Shown here one piece after another: positions 35,565-45,054 of a stretch of 64,000 bases of DNA (position 1 is its first letter; every line of letters begins with the position of its first letter). Source of the stretch: Hyphomicrobiales bacterium (GTDB lineage: Bacteria; Pseudomonadota; Alphaproteobacteria; Rhizobiales; Rhizobiaceae). The position numbers and the translations under genes were made by a program. The stretch spans positions 1 to 64,000 of the forward strand of contig UBMP01000015.1 in assembly GCA_900466575.1 (NCBI GenBank), given 5' to 3'. The notes beneath the pieces were generated by a model. That model had not been told where the DNA came from. It was given only the letters and a program-made list of their open reading frames with translations, and searched no databases.

Positions 35565-36715
35565 CCCGATCGAAGGCAGCATTGATCGGCGTGGGCTCTC
35601 TGAAGCCCGTTCGCCGTACGGAGGGCGAAACCACCTTGGGCATGCTGGCGCGCGTGTCGGCGCTGGCGCTTGCCGATGCGGGGCTGGAGAAGGACGCAAT
35701 CGACGGCCTTCTGGTCGGTCCGCAGGTGGGCGAGACGCCGCAGCATGTGCCGGCCACAGTGTCGGAATATCTGGGATTGCAGCCGACCATGTCCAATGTG
35801 GTCGATCTCGGCGGGGCCTCCGGTCCCGGCATGATCTGGCGCGCGGCCGCGGCGATCGAGGCCGGCATGTGCGAGACGGTGTTGTGCGTCATCGGCAATC
35901 ATCGCAATCCGGAAGCGCCGCGCAGCCCGAACCGCAATCCGATCCGCGAATTCGATGTGCCCTTCGGCGCGTCGGGGGCCAATATTTCCTATGCGCTGCT
36001 GAAGCAGGCGCATATGGCGCGCTACGGCTCGACGGATGAAGATTTTGCCCTGATCGCGCATTGGGCACGCGCCAATGCACAGCGCAATCCCGATGCCATT
36101 TTCCATGGCCAGCCGGCCAGCGTCGAGGATGTGCTCGCATCCCCCCTCGTTGCATCGCCGCTTCGGTTGTTCGAGATCGTCATGCCGGTGGCAGGGGCCG
36201 AAGCGGTCATCTTGACGTCCGCGGCGCGTGCCAAGTCGCTCTGTGCACGGGCGGTGCATCTGCTGGGGGCCGGCGAAAAGATCACCCATCGCGCCGTTAG
36301 CCAGGCCCCGGACCTCACGTCGGGACCGCTCAAGCCTTCCATGGCGCGGGCCTTCGCGCAGTCTGGCCTGACGGTGCGCGACATGAGCCTTTTGTCGCTC
36401 TACGACTGCTACACGATCATGGTGGCGACTACGCTGGAGGATTCCGGCATCTGCCCGCCCGGCGGCTTTGGGGCCTTCATGCGGGCGCATGATTTCGGGC
36501 CGGAGGGCGACTGGCCGCTCAACACCCATGGCGGACAGCTCGGCTACGGACAACCGGATCTGGCCGGCGGGATGACACATGTGACCGAGGCCGTGCGCCA
36601 GCTCCGCGGGACGGCGCAGGGCCGCCAGATCAGGGATCCGCGCTTTGCCCTCGTAACCGGCAATGGCGCCACGATGAGCGAGGCGGTCGCGCTCGTTCTG
36701 GGAGCAGACGCATGA
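35561..36715 (+). CDS. Thiolase-like acyl-CoA/lipid-transfer protein
   Basis: This 384-residue protein is of the SCP2-type thiolase class, often annotated as acetyl-CoA acetyltransferase. Typical segments are KAALIGVGSLKPV, NVVDLGGASGPGMIWRAAAAIEAG and a C-terminal NTHGGQLGYGQPDLAGGMTH. The canonical nucleophilic cysteine of true thiolases is not present at the usual place (GGASGPG). It is followed with an ATGA overlap by a zinc-ribbon/OB-fold protein, which is the usual partner of this class. The start is GTG overlapping the upstream TGA. The pair probably carries out a thiolytic or aldol step on an acyl-CoA intermediate. Confidence 0.82.
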   Translation: MTRSKAALIGVGSLKPVRRTEGETTLGMLARVSALALADAGLEKDAIDGLLVGPQVGETPQHVPATVSEYLGLQPTMSNVVDLGGASGPGMIWRAAAAIEAGMCETVLCVIGNHRNPEAPRSPNRNPIREFDVPFGASGANISYALLKQAHMARYGSTDEDFALIAHWARANAQRNPDAIFHGQPASVEDVLASPLVASPLRLFEIVMPVAGAEAVILTSAARAKSLCARAVHLLGAGEKITHRAVSQAPDLTSGPLKPSMARAFAQSGLTVRDMSLLSLYDCYTIMVATTLEDSGICPPGGFGAFMRAHDFGPEGDWPLNTHGGQLGYGQPDLAGGMTHVTEAVRQLRGTAQGRQIRDPRFALVTGNGATMSEAVALVLGADA

Positions 36716-37149
36716 TCGATCTTGCCACACTGAGCGTGCCCGGCCCGACGGAAACTGAGCTGACAAAGCCCTTCTGGGCCGCCGCCGCCGAGGGCCGGCT
36801 TCTGATCCAGCGCTGCGAGGATTGCGGCCGTGCGGTCTTCTATCCGCGCGAAATTTGCCCGCATTGCTGGAGCTCCAGACTTGTCTGGGCGGACGCTTCC
36901 GGACGGGGACGGCTGAAGTCGTTTTCGACCATCCATAAGCCCGGGCATCCGGGCTGGCAGCCGGCGGCACCCTATACGGTCGGACTGGTCGAACTGGAAG
37001 AGGGGCCGACCATGCTCTCTTTCATTCTGACCGGCCCTGACGCGCCGCGTGTCGGCCAGGCGCTCGTCATGCAGCCGACCGATATCGGCGGTCGAGTGCT
37101 GCCGGCCTTCAAGATCGACAACGACAATCAAAAGGGAGATCAGTCATGA
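36712..37149 (+). CDS. Zn-ribbon OB-fold (DUF35) acyl-CoA partner protein
   Basis: The 145-residue product has a rubredoxin-like zinc ribbon, CEDCGRAVFYPREICPHCW, with two Cys-x2-Cys pairs, then an OB-fold with KSFSTIHKPGHPGWQPAAPYTVGLVELEEG. DUF35 proteins form complexes with the SCP2-type thiolase encoded just upstream and often bind acyl-CoA. It overlaps both the thiolase gene and the MaoC gene by ATGA, so the three are translated together. Confidence 0.88.
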   Translation: MIDLATLSVPGPTETELTKPFWAAAAEGRLLIQRCEDCGRAVFYPREICPHCWSSRLVWADASGRGRLKSFSTIHKPGHPGWQPAAPYTVGLVELEEGPTMLSFILTGPDAPRVGQALVMQPTDIGGRVLPAFKIDNDNQKGDQS

Positions 37150-37595
37150 GCGAGACCAAAAGCGGTTGGGACGGTGTCATCAAGGGCATGCCGAAAGAAG
37201 GCGCGATTGCCGAGCGTAGCCGCATGACACGTCTGGAGGACATCGCCGCCTTCACCGACATGACCGGTGATCGTAATCCCGTTCACTATGACGAGGCGCT
37301 GGCGAAGAAGACTTCGTTCGGAAAGCTGATCGTCCAGGGCGGCGTCACCACCGGCATTCTGAACGCCTGCGTGGCCGAGGACCTGCCCGGACCCGGCACG
37401 GTATTTCTCAACACGAACCTCAATTTCAAAAAGGCGGTTGGCGTCGGCGAGACGATTACAGGGCGCGTCGAGGTCGTTTCGGTGCGGCCGGACAAGCCGA
37501 TCTGCCAGCTGAAGGTTTCGGTCTATGACAGCGCCGGCGATATCTGCGTCGAAGGGACGGCCGTCACCTATACGATGCCGCTGAAAGGACTTTGA
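37146..37595 (+). CDS. MaoC-like hot-dog hydratase
   Basis: The 149-residue protein has a hot-dog fold with the hydratase-2 motif. Asp and His lie in FTDMTGDRNPVHYDE, which are the catalytic pair of R-specific enoyl-CoA hydratases, followed by GKLIVQGGVTTGIL. It hydrates trans-2-enoyl-CoA to 3-hydroxyacyl-CoA or works with the neighbouring thiolase-like protein. It overlaps the upstream gene by ATGA and is followed after one base by the MFS gene. Confidence 0.88.
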   Translation: MSETKSGWDGVIKGMPKEGAIAERSRMTRLEDIAAFTDMTGDRNPVHYDEALAKKTSFGKLIVQGGVTTGILNACVAEDLPGPGTVFLNTNLNFKKAVGVGETITGRVEVVSVRPDKPICQLKVSVYDSAGDICVEGTAVTYTMPLKGL

Positions 37596-37596
37596 C

Positions 37597-38820
37597 ATGA
37601 CGGTCGATGCGCATGACGGACGCCGCTGGCAGGCGCTTTCCTTGATCTGCCTCGGCGTGGTCGGCGCATTGACGACCTGGTTTTCGGCGACCGCCATCCT
37701 TCCGGACCTCATCCGGCAAAATGGCCTCACGCCCACCGAGGCGGCTTGGTTCACCAATGCCGTGCAGGTCGGTTTCGTGGTCGGCGCGTTGCTGACCTCG
37801 CTGGTTAACCTGCCCGATCTCGTGCGGATGAACCGGCTGATTGCGGTGTCCGCCCTTCTCGCCGCGCTCGCCAATGCCTGCCTGCTCCTCGATCCGCCGC
37901 CGCTGCTGGCGATCCTCGCGCGCTTCGGCACGGGGCTTTCGCTTGCGGGCGTCTATCCGCCGGCGCTGAAACTGATGGCGACGTGGTTCGTAAAGGGTAG
38001 AGGGCTGGCGCTCGGCTTCCTCATCGGCGCGCTGACGCTCGGCTCTTCCATGCCGCACCTGTTCCGGGCGCTGATGGGCGGCGCGGACTGGCGCACGGTG
38101 GTTCTTCTATCGTCTGGCGCCTGCCTGCTGGCCGCCGTGCTTTTCGGCCTGGCGATTTCGGAAGGCCCGTATCCGTTCGGCAAGGCGACCTTCAATCCGG
38201 CGCAGATCGTCAAGGTTCTGGGCTCGAAGCCGGTGTTTCTCGCCAATCTCGGATATTTCGGCCACATGTGGGAGCTTTACGCCATGTGGGCGTGGATCCT
38301 TGCCTTTTTGAACGCTGCAGCCAAGGGGCTGACAACCGTTCCCTTCGGCTCGGTCTCCATGTTCAGCTTCGTCATCGTCGCCTCCGGATTTATCGGCTGC
38401 CTGATCGGCGGCCTGCTGTCGGACCGGATCGGCCGCTGCTTCACTACGGCGGGCATGATGGCCGTGTCCGGGCTCTGCGCCGTCGCGATCGGCTTCGTCT
38501 GTACCGGGCCGGCCTGGCTTCTCGCCCTGATCGCCATCGTCTGGGGCATGGCCATCATCGGCGACAGCGCACAGTTTTCTGCCGCCGTCACCGAACTTTC
38601 CGACCAGCGTCTCGTCGGCACTGCGCTTGCCATGCAGATGGCAATCGGCTTTGCGCTGACGGTTGTTGCCATCTGGCTGACACCGCTATTTGCCGGTGCA
38701 ATCGGCGGGTGGCAGTGGGCATTCCTGTTGCTGGTTCCCGGACCGCTCATCGGTATCGTCGCGATGCTGGCTCTTCGACGCATGCCCGAAGCAGGCAGGC
38801 TCGCGCATGGCGCGCGTTAA
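37597..38820 (+). CDS. MFS transporter, 407 aa
   Basis: About twelve hydrophobic spans are visible. WFTNAVQVGFVVGALLTSLVNLPDLV is the typical early loop, and GCLIGGLLSDRIGRCF is the GxLsDRxGR motif of the major facilitator superfamily, here between helices 8 and 9. Length and spacing are normal. It probably imports the organic acid handled by the four genes upstream, with which it is co-transcribed (one-base gap). The substrate is not identified from sequence. Confidence 0.88.
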   Translation: MTVDAHDGRRWQALSLICLGVVGALTTWFSATAILPDLIRQNGLTPTEAAWFTNAVQVGFVVGALLTSLVNLPDLVRMNRLIAVSALLAALANACLLLDPPPLLAILARFGTGLSLAGVYPPALKLMATWFVKGRGLALGFLIGALTLGSSMPHLFRALMGGADWRTVVLLSSGACLLAAVLFGLAISEGPYPFGKATFNPAQIVKVLGSKPVFLANLGYFGHMWELYAMWAWILAFLNAAAKGLTTVPFGSVSMFSFVIVASGFIGCLIGGLLSDRIGRCFTTAGMMAVSGLCAVAIGFVCTGPAWLLALIAIVWGMAIIGDSAQFSAAVTELSDQRLVGTALAMQMAIGFALTVVAIWLTPLFAGAIGGWQWAFLLLVPGPLIGIVAMLALRRMPEAGRLAHGAR

Positions 38821-38927
38821 GCTGCCGCGCCCTACAGCTTGAAGTCTTTGTCGGTTCGCTTTAATTCAATTCTCTTGACCTGCATCGTTCCAGTGCTTCG
38901 ATCCAGGTGTATCTGCGGGGAAAAGAC

Positions 38928-39767
38928 ATGGCGACAGAAGTTCTTGAAAAGCGCGGCCGCGGCAGGCCTCGTAATGTCGAGGAGGACAGTCGCAACGCGG
39001 AGATTCTGGCAGAGATCAGTGCGGCTGGCCTCATCGACCGGACAAGCTCCACGCCGCTCTGGGTCCAGCTGAAAAATGCGCTCGCCGACCGGATTGGCCA
39101 CAAGCTCTTCATGCTGGACGATCCTTTGCCCTCCGAACAGACGATGTGCGAGCTTTTCAATGTCTCCCGACCCGTGGTGCGGGCGGCGCTCGCCGGCCTT
39201 TCGGACGAAGGGCTGGTCACGAAGGTTCCGCGCCGGGGCATTTTTGTCTCGCGTCCGCGGATGGAGACGAACTTCCTCACCTCGAACGTCTCCGTTCATT
39301 CGGACCTCGAGGCCCGTGGCCACAAGGTGACGTCGCAGACATTCGAATTCCGCCGTGCCGAGCCCGACGAGGAGGAGAAGCGTGTCTTCGATCTGCCGCC
39401 GAACGGAAGCGTCATCCGCGTCGGGCGCATCTACCGGTCGGACGGTCGTCCGATCACCCACACGCTGATCTCGCTGCCGGGCCACAAGGTCCCGGAAATG
39501 GAGAATGTCGATATCTCCGACCAGTCCATCTTCCAGATCCTGAAAGATCGGTATGGCCTCGTTTCGCAGCGCGCCGAACGCTGGTTCACTGCGGCCATGC
39601 CGGACGAGGATGTGGCGCGGCGCCTGGAGATCGCTCCCGGTCAGCCCGTGATCTCGATCGAGTCGATTGCCTATGACAAAAACGACGCTCCGCTGGAGTT
39701 CTATCGCGCCTTCTACAATTCCGCAGTCGCGCGCATTCACGTCTCGACCGGCACCTTCAAGAACTGA
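38928..39767 (+). CDS. GntR-family (HutC/UTRA) transcription factor
   Basis: This 279-residue protein has an AT-hook-like tail (EKRGRGRPRN). A winged helix (about 45-105) follows with LPSEQTMCELFNVSRPVVRAALAGLSDEGLVTKVPRRGIFV, then a UTRA effector domain (about 130-275). It lies just upstream of a sugar/polyol operon with two TGGTAATA-type boxes in between. Similar boxes at 33541-33553 and 52423-52435 suggest that it also controls the acetoacetate genes and the cupin/racemase region. ATG 38928 with GGGGAAAAG before it is preferred over 38907. The inducer is unknown. Confidence 0.88.
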   Translation: MATEVLEKRGRGRPRNVEEDSRNAEILAEISAAGLIDRTSSTPLWVQLKNALADRIGHKLFMLDDPLPSEQTMCELFNVSRPVVRAALAGLSDEGLVTKVPRRGIFVSRPRMETNFLTSNVSVHSDLEARGHKVTSQTFEFRRAEPDEEEKRVFDLPPNGSVIRVGRIYRSDGRPITHTLISLPGHKVPEMENVDISDQSIFQILKDRYGLVSQRAERWFTAAMPDEDVARRLEIAPGQPVISIESIAYDKNDAPLEFYRAFYNSAVARIHVSTGTFKN

Positions 39768-39783
39768 TCTCACCCTCTTATTC

Positions 39784-39824
39784 TGGTAATACCCAAAAAA
39801 TTTCCAATTTATGGTAATAACCAG
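39784..39824. promoter_or_regulatory. Paired GntR-type operators before the SDR operon
   Basis: TGGTAATACCCA (39784-39795) and ATGGTAATAACCAG (39811-39824) share the TGGTAATA core and lie 27 bases apart. A TTGACA (39826-39831) follows. The layout fits repression by the GntR protein encoded directly upstream. Confidence 0.6.
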
Positions 39825-39951
39825 ATTGACATTGGTCGGGCGCCGCTGCATCGTATGATCAGGGAGGGAGGAAACAACTCCCATACACATCATAAGCAAG
39901 AATTTGGAGCTTCGGACGGCCGATGGGTCCTTGTCCGAAGGGGAGGACGCT

Positions 39952-40725
39952 TTGCGCTATTCAACTGCTTTCGACCTGTCCGGTCAGGTTGCCGTCGTCA
40001 CGGGTGGCGCAAGCGGCATCGGGCTTGAATCAGCGCGGGCGCTTGGCCAGTGCGGTGCCGCGATCGAGCTTGTCGATTTCAATCCTGCGACCTTGGCCGC
40101 AGCTGCCGACACGCTGCGCCAGGAGGGCGTCAATGTCGCAACCAGCGTGGTCGATGTGACGGATCCGAAGCAGGTGAATGCCGCAGCCGAGCAGATTTTC
40201 AAACGGGCCGGGCGTGTCGACACGCTGCTCAATTCCGCGGGCATTGCCCAGCTTCATACGGCCGTCGATATCAGCGACGAGGACTGGCGGCGGGTGATGG
40301 ACGTCAATGTCAACGGCACCTTCTGGTGCTGCCGCGCCTTTGGGGCGCGCATGATCGAGGCCGGTGGCGGCTCCATCGTCAACATGGGATCGATGTCGGG
40401 GACGATCATCAACCGCCCGCAGTTTGCCTCCAGCTACATGGCCTCCAAGGGCGCAATCCACCAGCTGACCAAGGCGCTGGCAGTGGAATGGGCGCAGTCC
40501 GGCGTCCGGGTCAATGCGCTGGCGCCGGGTTATGTCGCGACCGAAATGACCCTTGCGATGAGGGCAAGGCCGGAACTCTTCAACACCTGGCTCGACATGA
40601 CGCCCATGGGGCGGCTCGCCGAGCCTCAGGAAATCGCGTCGCTGGTGGTTTTTCTGGCCTCGGCAGCATCGTCTTACATGACCGGTTCGATCGTCGCCGT
40701 CGATGGCGGCTACACAAGCATATGA
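39952..40725 (+). CDS. Short-chain dehydrogenase/reductase
   Basis: A TTG start at 39952 (GGGAGG five bases before) gives 257 aa, the usual SDR size. An upstream TTG at 39904 lacks a site. The cofactor motif TGGASGIG is at about 17-24, NSAGIAQ follows, and the active-site Ser...Tyr-x3-Lys is seen in SMSGTIINRP ... SSYMASKGA. The C-terminal SYMTGSIVAVDGGYTSI is typical. It probably oxidises a sugar or polyol alcohol. It starts an operon with aldolase, ABC transporter and PfkB kinase genes. Confidence 0.87.
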   Translation: MRYSTAFDLSGQVAVVTGGASGIGLESARALGQCGAAIELVDFNPATLAAAADTLRQEGVNVATSVVDVTDPKQVNAAAEQIFKRAGRVDTLLNSAGIAQLHTAVDISDEDWRRVMDVNVNGTFWCCRAFGARMIEAGGGSIVNMGSMSGTIINRPQFASSYMASKGAIHQLTKALAVEWAQSGVRVNALAPGYVATEMTLAMRARPELFNTWLDMTPMGRLAEPQEIASLVVFLASAASSYMTGSIVAVDGGYTSI

Positions 40726-40736
40726 ATGAGGCAGGC

Positions 40737-41393
40737 ATGAGCAATCTCTCCACCGGTTCGGAACGTGACATCCGTCAGTCGATCATCGACGCCTGCCTCG
40801 AGATGAATCGGGTGGGGATCAATCAGGGCACATCCGGCAATATTTCGGTGCGCTGGAACGACGGCATGCTGATCACGCCGACATCGATGCCCTACAAGCA
40901 GATGAAGGCGCAGGACATTGTCTGGATGGGCTTCGACGGTTCCGTTGCCGGAAATCGGACGCCGTCTTCCGAATGGCGCTTCCACCTCGACATCATGCGT
41001 ACCAAAAGCGATGTCGGTGCGATTGTACATGCCCATCCCCATGCCTGCACGACATTGTCGATCATGGGCAAGGGCATCCCGCCACTGCATTACATGGTTG
41101 CCATTGCCGGCGGGCATGACGTGCGCTGCGCGCCCTATGCGACATTCGGTACGGAAGAATTGTCCCGCAATGCGCTGGCGGCTCTAGCCGACCGCGCGGC
41201 CTGCCTGCTCGGTCACCACGGAATGATTGCGACGGGGAACACGCTCGATCGAGCCATGTGGATGGCGGTCGAGATCGAAACGCTGGCGAAGCAGTATCTC
41301 GCCTGCCTGCCCTTCGGTGAGCCACCGCTGCTCAGTGTTGAAGAAATTAAGAATGTCATCAGCCGCATGAACGGATACGGTCACGCCGGCTGA
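40737..41393 (+). CDS. Class II aldolase (fuculose-phosphate-type)
   Basis: The 218-residue product has NQGTSGNISVRW, the substrate phosphate loop. His-x-His in IVHAHPHACTTLS and His-His in LLGHHGMIATG supply the zinc site. Length matches FucA/AraD-like aldolases or epimerases, which cleave sugar phosphates or related ketoses. ATG 40737 has GAGG five bases before it. It lies eleven bases after the SDR gene. The exact substrate cannot be told, but a pentose- or deoxyhexose-type compound imported by the next genes is likely. Confidence 0.87.
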   Translation: MSNLSTGSERDIRQSIIDACLEMNRVGINQGTSGNISVRWNDGMLITPTSMPYKQMKAQDIVWMGFDGSVAGNRTPSSEWRFHLDIMRTKSDVGAIVHAHPHACTTLSIMGKGIPPLHYMVAIAGGHDVRCAPYATFGTEELSRNALAALADRAACLLGHHGMIATGNTLDRAMWMAVEIETLAKQYLACLPFGEPPLLSVEEIKNVISRMNGYGHAG

Positions 41394-41464
41394 CGACGAG
41401 TGAACCAATTGGCGTCGAAAGGGAGTTCGCCGCCATTGAATTGATGCAAACAGGAGGAGTTCAA

Positions 41465-42460
41465 ATGCGTCATTCCATGAACATGAGCCGTCGCATGACG
41501 GTGAAAATGGCTGCCCTTGCCGCCGCAATTGCCGTTGTGCCGATGGCGGCGCATGCGGATGGCGACGAAGGCCTGTCGCTGAAGGGCAAGACGATCGGCA
41601 TTTCGGCCGTCGGCACCGACCACAACTGGGACCTCAAGGCCTATCAGGGCCAGATGGACGAACTGAAGCGCCTCGGCGCCGAAGTCATCGCGCTGGATGC
41701 AGGCCGCAACGACCAGACTCAGGTCAGCCAGCTTCAGACGCTGATTTCGCAGAAGCCCGATGCCATTCTCGAGCAGCTCGGCAACCTGGATGTCCTCAAT
41801 CCCTGGCTGAAGAAGATCAAGGAAGCCGGTATTCCGCTGTTCACCGTCGATACCGCGACGCCGTTTGCCATCAACAACACCACGTCCAACAACTACAATA
41901 TCGGTGCGGAACTCGCGCTTCAGATCGTTCAGGACATGGGCGGCAAGGGCAAGATTGCGGTCTTCAACGGCTTCTACTCGGTGCCGGTCTGCAAGATCCG
42001 TTACGATCAGCTGATGTATGTGCTGAAGTCCTTCCCGGATATCGAAGTCATCAAGCCGGAACTGCGCGATGTCATCCCGAACACGGTACAGCAGGCCTAT
42101 TCGGACACGACCGACGTGTTGACCAAGAACGGCAAGGACAGCGGGCTTAAGGCGATCTGGGCGTGCTGGGACGTGCCGATGGTCGGCGCGACACAGGCTG
42201 TCCAGGCCGCTGGACGCACCGACGTGAAGACCTATGGCGTCGACGGCAGCCCGGACTATGTCGAAATGGTTGCCGATCCGAAGTCGCCGGCAGGCGCCGT
42301 CGCTGCCCAGCAGCCCTACAAGATCGGCGTCCAGGCTGCGCGCAACGTGGCTGCCTATCTGAACGGCAAGACGGTCCCGCCCTTCACCTTCGTATCGTCG
42401 GTCCTGATCAACAAGGAAAACGCCGCGACCGTCGGTAAGGACTTCCTCCCCAAGAAGTAA
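41465..42460 (+). CDS. Periplasmic sugar-binding protein of an ABC importer
   Basis: The N-terminus (MTVKMAALAAAIAVVPMAAHADG) is a signal peptide, probably cut after AHA. The mature protein is of the ribose/galactose-binding (RbsB) type, with KGKTIGISAVGTDHNWDLKAYQGQMDELKRLG and YGVDGSPDYVEMVADP. ATG 41465 follows AGGAGG. It is the binding subunit for the ATPase and two permeases downstream. A stem-loop lies just after its stop. Confidence 0.9.
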   Translation: MRHSMNMSRRMTVKMAALAAAIAVVPMAAHADGDEGLSLKGKTIGISAVGTDHNWDLKAYQGQMDELKRLGAEVIALDAGRNDQTQVSQLQTLISQKPDAILEQLGNLDVLNPWLKKIKEAGIPLFTVDTATPFAINNTTSNNYNIGAELALQIVQDMGGKGKIAVFNGFYSVPVCKIRYDQLMYVLKSFPDIEVIKPELRDVIPNTVQQAYSDTTDVLTKNGKDSGLKAIWACWDVPMVGATQAVQAAGRTDVKTYGVDGSPDYVEMVADPKSPAGAVAAQQPYKIGVQAARNVAAYLNGKTVPPFTFVSSVLINKENAATVGKDFLPKK

Positions 42461-42470
42461 GCCGCAAGCT

Positions 42471-42501
42471 GCGCACCGCCTTCATGTGTGGGGCGGTGCG
42501 C
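42471..42501 (+). other. Stem-loop after the binding-protein gene
   Basis: GCGCACCGCC (42471-42480) pairs perfectly with GGCGGTGCGC (42492-42501). There is no T-run. Such stem-loops after a binding-protein gene often protect that transcript and lower expression of the membrane components downstream. Confidence 0.6.
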
Positions 42502-42533
42502 ATCCTTTTGACATGCGGAAAGTGGAGTTTGGC

Positions 42534-44048
42534 ATGAGTGAGATCGCCATTGACATGCAAGCGATCAACAAGGCTTTCGGTCCCGTCAAAGCCCTGGACA
42601 GCGCGAACCTGAAGGTTGCTTCAGGAACGATACACGGTCTTGTGGGCCAGAACGGTGCCGGCAAATCGACGATCATCAAGGTTCTCGCCGGCATCTACGG
42701 CCGCGACAGTGGCTCCGTTTCCGTTTTCGGCAAACCGTTGAACGGGATATCGCCTGCCAGCATTGAGGCAGAGGGCGTCCATTTCATTCACCAGGACCGG
42801 CTTCTTGTGCCCACTGCGACCATTGCGGAAGCCATCTTCCTGCGAAACGAGCCGCGCATTGGGCCTTTCATCAACTATGGTGCGATGAACCGCCGTGCCG
42901 CGGAATTGCTGAAGCGCTATTTCGCGTTGACCATCGATCCCAAGACCCTGATTTCCGAGCTCTCGACCGCTCAGCAGAAGATCGTGCAGATCACGCGGGC
43001 GCTGGCCCACAATGCGAAGGTGCTGGTGCTGGACGAGCCCACCGCAGCGCTTGTGAAGAAGGAGGTCGACAGCCTCTTTGCCGTGCTGCGCAGGCTGAAG
43101 GCGGAAGGCCTGGCCATCGTTTTCATCTCGCACTACATGTCGGAAATCGAGGAAATCTGTGATACTGTCACGGTGCTGCGCAATGGCACCGATGTCGGTG
43201 TTGTCGATCCTCGCGCCGTCGGCATCCAGACCATCGTGGACATGATGACGAACCGCGACACCTCGGAAATGTATCCGAGGCGTAGCGTCGACATCGGCGG
43301 ACCTGTCCTCGAGGTGAATGGTCTGACGCTGAATGGTCACTTTCAGAATGTGAGCTTTGCGGTTCGCGCCGGCGAAGTCGTCGGCCTGACAGGGCTGCTC
43401 GGTTCCGGCGACAAGGAATTGCTGCAGTGCCTCTTCGGCCAGAAGCAGCCGAATTCGGGCTCGATCAAGGTTGACGGCCGTGAGGTCAAGTTCCGTGCGC
43501 CGGTCGATGCCGTTGGCAAGGGTATCGCGATGATCCCGGAGGACCGCCGTGCGCATGGTGTGGCGGTCGGTCTCTCGGTCGGCGAGAACATCTCGCTGGC
43601 CTCCCTGGGCGACGTTTCAAGCAAGGGCTTCATCAGCAAGAGCAAGGAAGCCAATGCCATCGACAGCCTGATCCAGGAACTCGGCATCAAGACGCCGAAC
43701 CGGCACACGCTCGTCCGCAATCTTTCGGGTGGCAACCAGCAGAAGGTGGTCGTGGCCAAATGGCTGTCCTGCAACAGCCGCGTCTATCTGCTCGATGAGC
43801 CCACGGTCGCGGTCGATGTCGGGGCCAAGATCGAAATCTACGGGCTCATCAACCGCCTGGCCTCGGAGGGCAAGGCGCTCATCTTCGTCTCGTCCGATCT
43901 CGAGGAAATTGCCGAGATGTGTGACCGCGTCCTCGTCATCTATCGCGGCCGGATCATCGATGAGTACCAGCGCGGGGAGATCGACGCCGACAGGTTGCTG
44001 GCCGCGGCATCGGGCGCCTCGCAGAACGAAATGAGGAAAGCGCAATGA
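42534..44048 (+). CDS. Sugar ABC transporter ATP-binding protein
   Basis: This 504-residue protein holds two ATPase domains in tandem, as in RbsA/MglA. The first has GQNGAGKSTIIKVLAG (Walker A) and KVLVLDEPTAA. The second has a degenerate P-loop (GLLGSGDKELLQCLFG), LSGGNQQKVV and VYLLDEPTVAVDVG. It powers import of the sugar bound by the preceding gene product. The start at 42534 is chosen for GGAG six bases before it. It overlaps the first permease gene by ATGA. Confidence 0.92.
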   Translation: MSEIAIDMQAINKAFGPVKALDSANLKVASGTIHGLVGQNGAGKSTIIKVLAGIYGRDSGSVSVFGKPLNGISPASIEAEGVHFIHQDRLLVPTATIAEAIFLRNEPRIGPFINYGAMNRRAAELLKRYFALTIDPKTLISELSTAQQKIVQITRALAHNAKVLVLDEPTAALVKKEVDSLFAVLRRLKAEGLAIVFISHYMSEIEEICDTVTVLRNGTDVGVVDPRAVGIQTIVDMMTNRDTSEMYPRRSVDIGGPVLEVNGLTLNGHFQNVSFAVRAGEVVGLTGLLGSGDKELLQCLFGQKQPNSGSIKVDGREVKFRAPVDAVGKGIAMIPEDRRAHGVAVGLSVGENISLASLGDVSSKGFISKSKEANAIDSLIQELGIKTPNRHTLVRNLSGGNQQKVVVAKWLSCNSRVYLLDEPTVAVDVGAKIEIYGLINRLASEGKALIFVSSDLEEIAEMCDRVLVIYRGRIIDEYQRGEIDADRLLAAASGASQNEMRKAQ

Positions 44049-45046
44049 CCATGGTTGCCGAACAAGCTCCTGTTGTGGCCGAGAGTCGCATGAATTCCCG
44101 CTTCCTGATCAAGCTTCTGATCCGTCTCGGCGCGTTTCTGGCCTTTGGCGGGATCATGGTCTATTTCGCCATGACGGCGCGCGGGTTTACCAGCCCGTTC
44201 AACATCCTCAATGTCATCGAGCAGTCGGCCATCCTTTGCTTCCTGGCCTATGCGATGACGATCGTCTTCATCGGCACCGGCACGGATGTCCAGCGCGGCG
44301 GGATCGATCTTTCGGTTGCGGCCAATGCGGGGCTTTCTGCCGCGATCTATGTGGTTCTTCTCAACCAGGGCTATGGCGATGTGCTGGCGCTTATTGCTGC
44401 CATCGGCACCGGCCTCGCCGTCGGGTTCCTCAACGGTGTCGCTATCGTGTCGCTGAGAATCATGCCGCTGCTGGGCACGCTTGCGGTCATGAACATCGCC
44501 GGCGGCCTTGAGCTGACGATCACGCAGAACACGGTGATTTCTTCGACCTCGCCGCTGCTCGATGTGCTCAGTTCCGGGCGCTTTCTCGGCGTAAGCTCGC
44601 TCGTCTGGTGCCTTCTCATCGCATCCGCGCTGCTGATCTGGGTCGTCCATTTCAGCGCGCTGGGCCTGCGGCTTTATGCAGTGGGTGGGCATATCGAGGC
44701 GGCGCGTGCCGCAGGCATCGCGACGGGTCGCTACATCTATGGCAGCTATATCTTCTCCGGCCTGATGGGGAGCCTCGCGGCGATCCTGATCGTGACGCGC
44801 CTGTCTTCCTCGACGCCCGGCACGGGACTGATGCTTCTGCCGGCTCTGGCGGCCGCGTTGCTCGGCACGGTTTTCTCGCGTCGCTTCATCCCGACCATTG
44901 GCGGCACCTTGCTGGCGGCACTCTTCATCGGCTTCCTGGCCAACGGTTTCCAGCTCCTGGGTGTCTCTTCCTACTGGGTCAGCGGCGTTCAGGGCGTGCT
45001 GATCCTGCTGGTGGTCGCCGTCACGTCCTTCGCGAAAAAGTCCTGA
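44045..45046 (+). CDS. Sugar ABC transporter permease (first)
   Basis: This 333-residue integral membrane protein has about ten spans, including AFLAFGGIMVYFAMTARGF and CLLIASALLIWVVHFSALG. GIDLSVAANAGLSAA and ALAAALLGTVFSRRFIPTIGGTLLAAL are typical of RbsC-type permeases. It pairs with a second, different permease in the next gene, so the channel is probably a heterodimer. Confidence 0.9.
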   Translation: MTMVAEQAPVVAESRMNSRFLIKLLIRLGAFLAFGGIMVYFAMTARGFTSPFNILNVIEQSAILCFLAYAMTIVFIGTGTDVQRGGIDLSVAANAGLSAAIYVVLLNQGYGDVLALIAAIGTGLAVGFLNGVAIVSLRIMPLLGTLAVMNIAGGLELTITQNTVISSTSPLLDVLSSGRFLGVSSLVWCLLIASALLIWVVHFSALGLRLYAVGGHIEAARAAGIATGRYIYGSYIFSGLMGSLAAILIVTRLSSSTPGTGLMLLPALAAALLGTVFSRRFIPTIGGTLLAALFIGFLANGFQLLGVSSYWVSGVQGVLILLVVAVTSFAKKS

Positions 45047-45054
45047 GGCCTGTC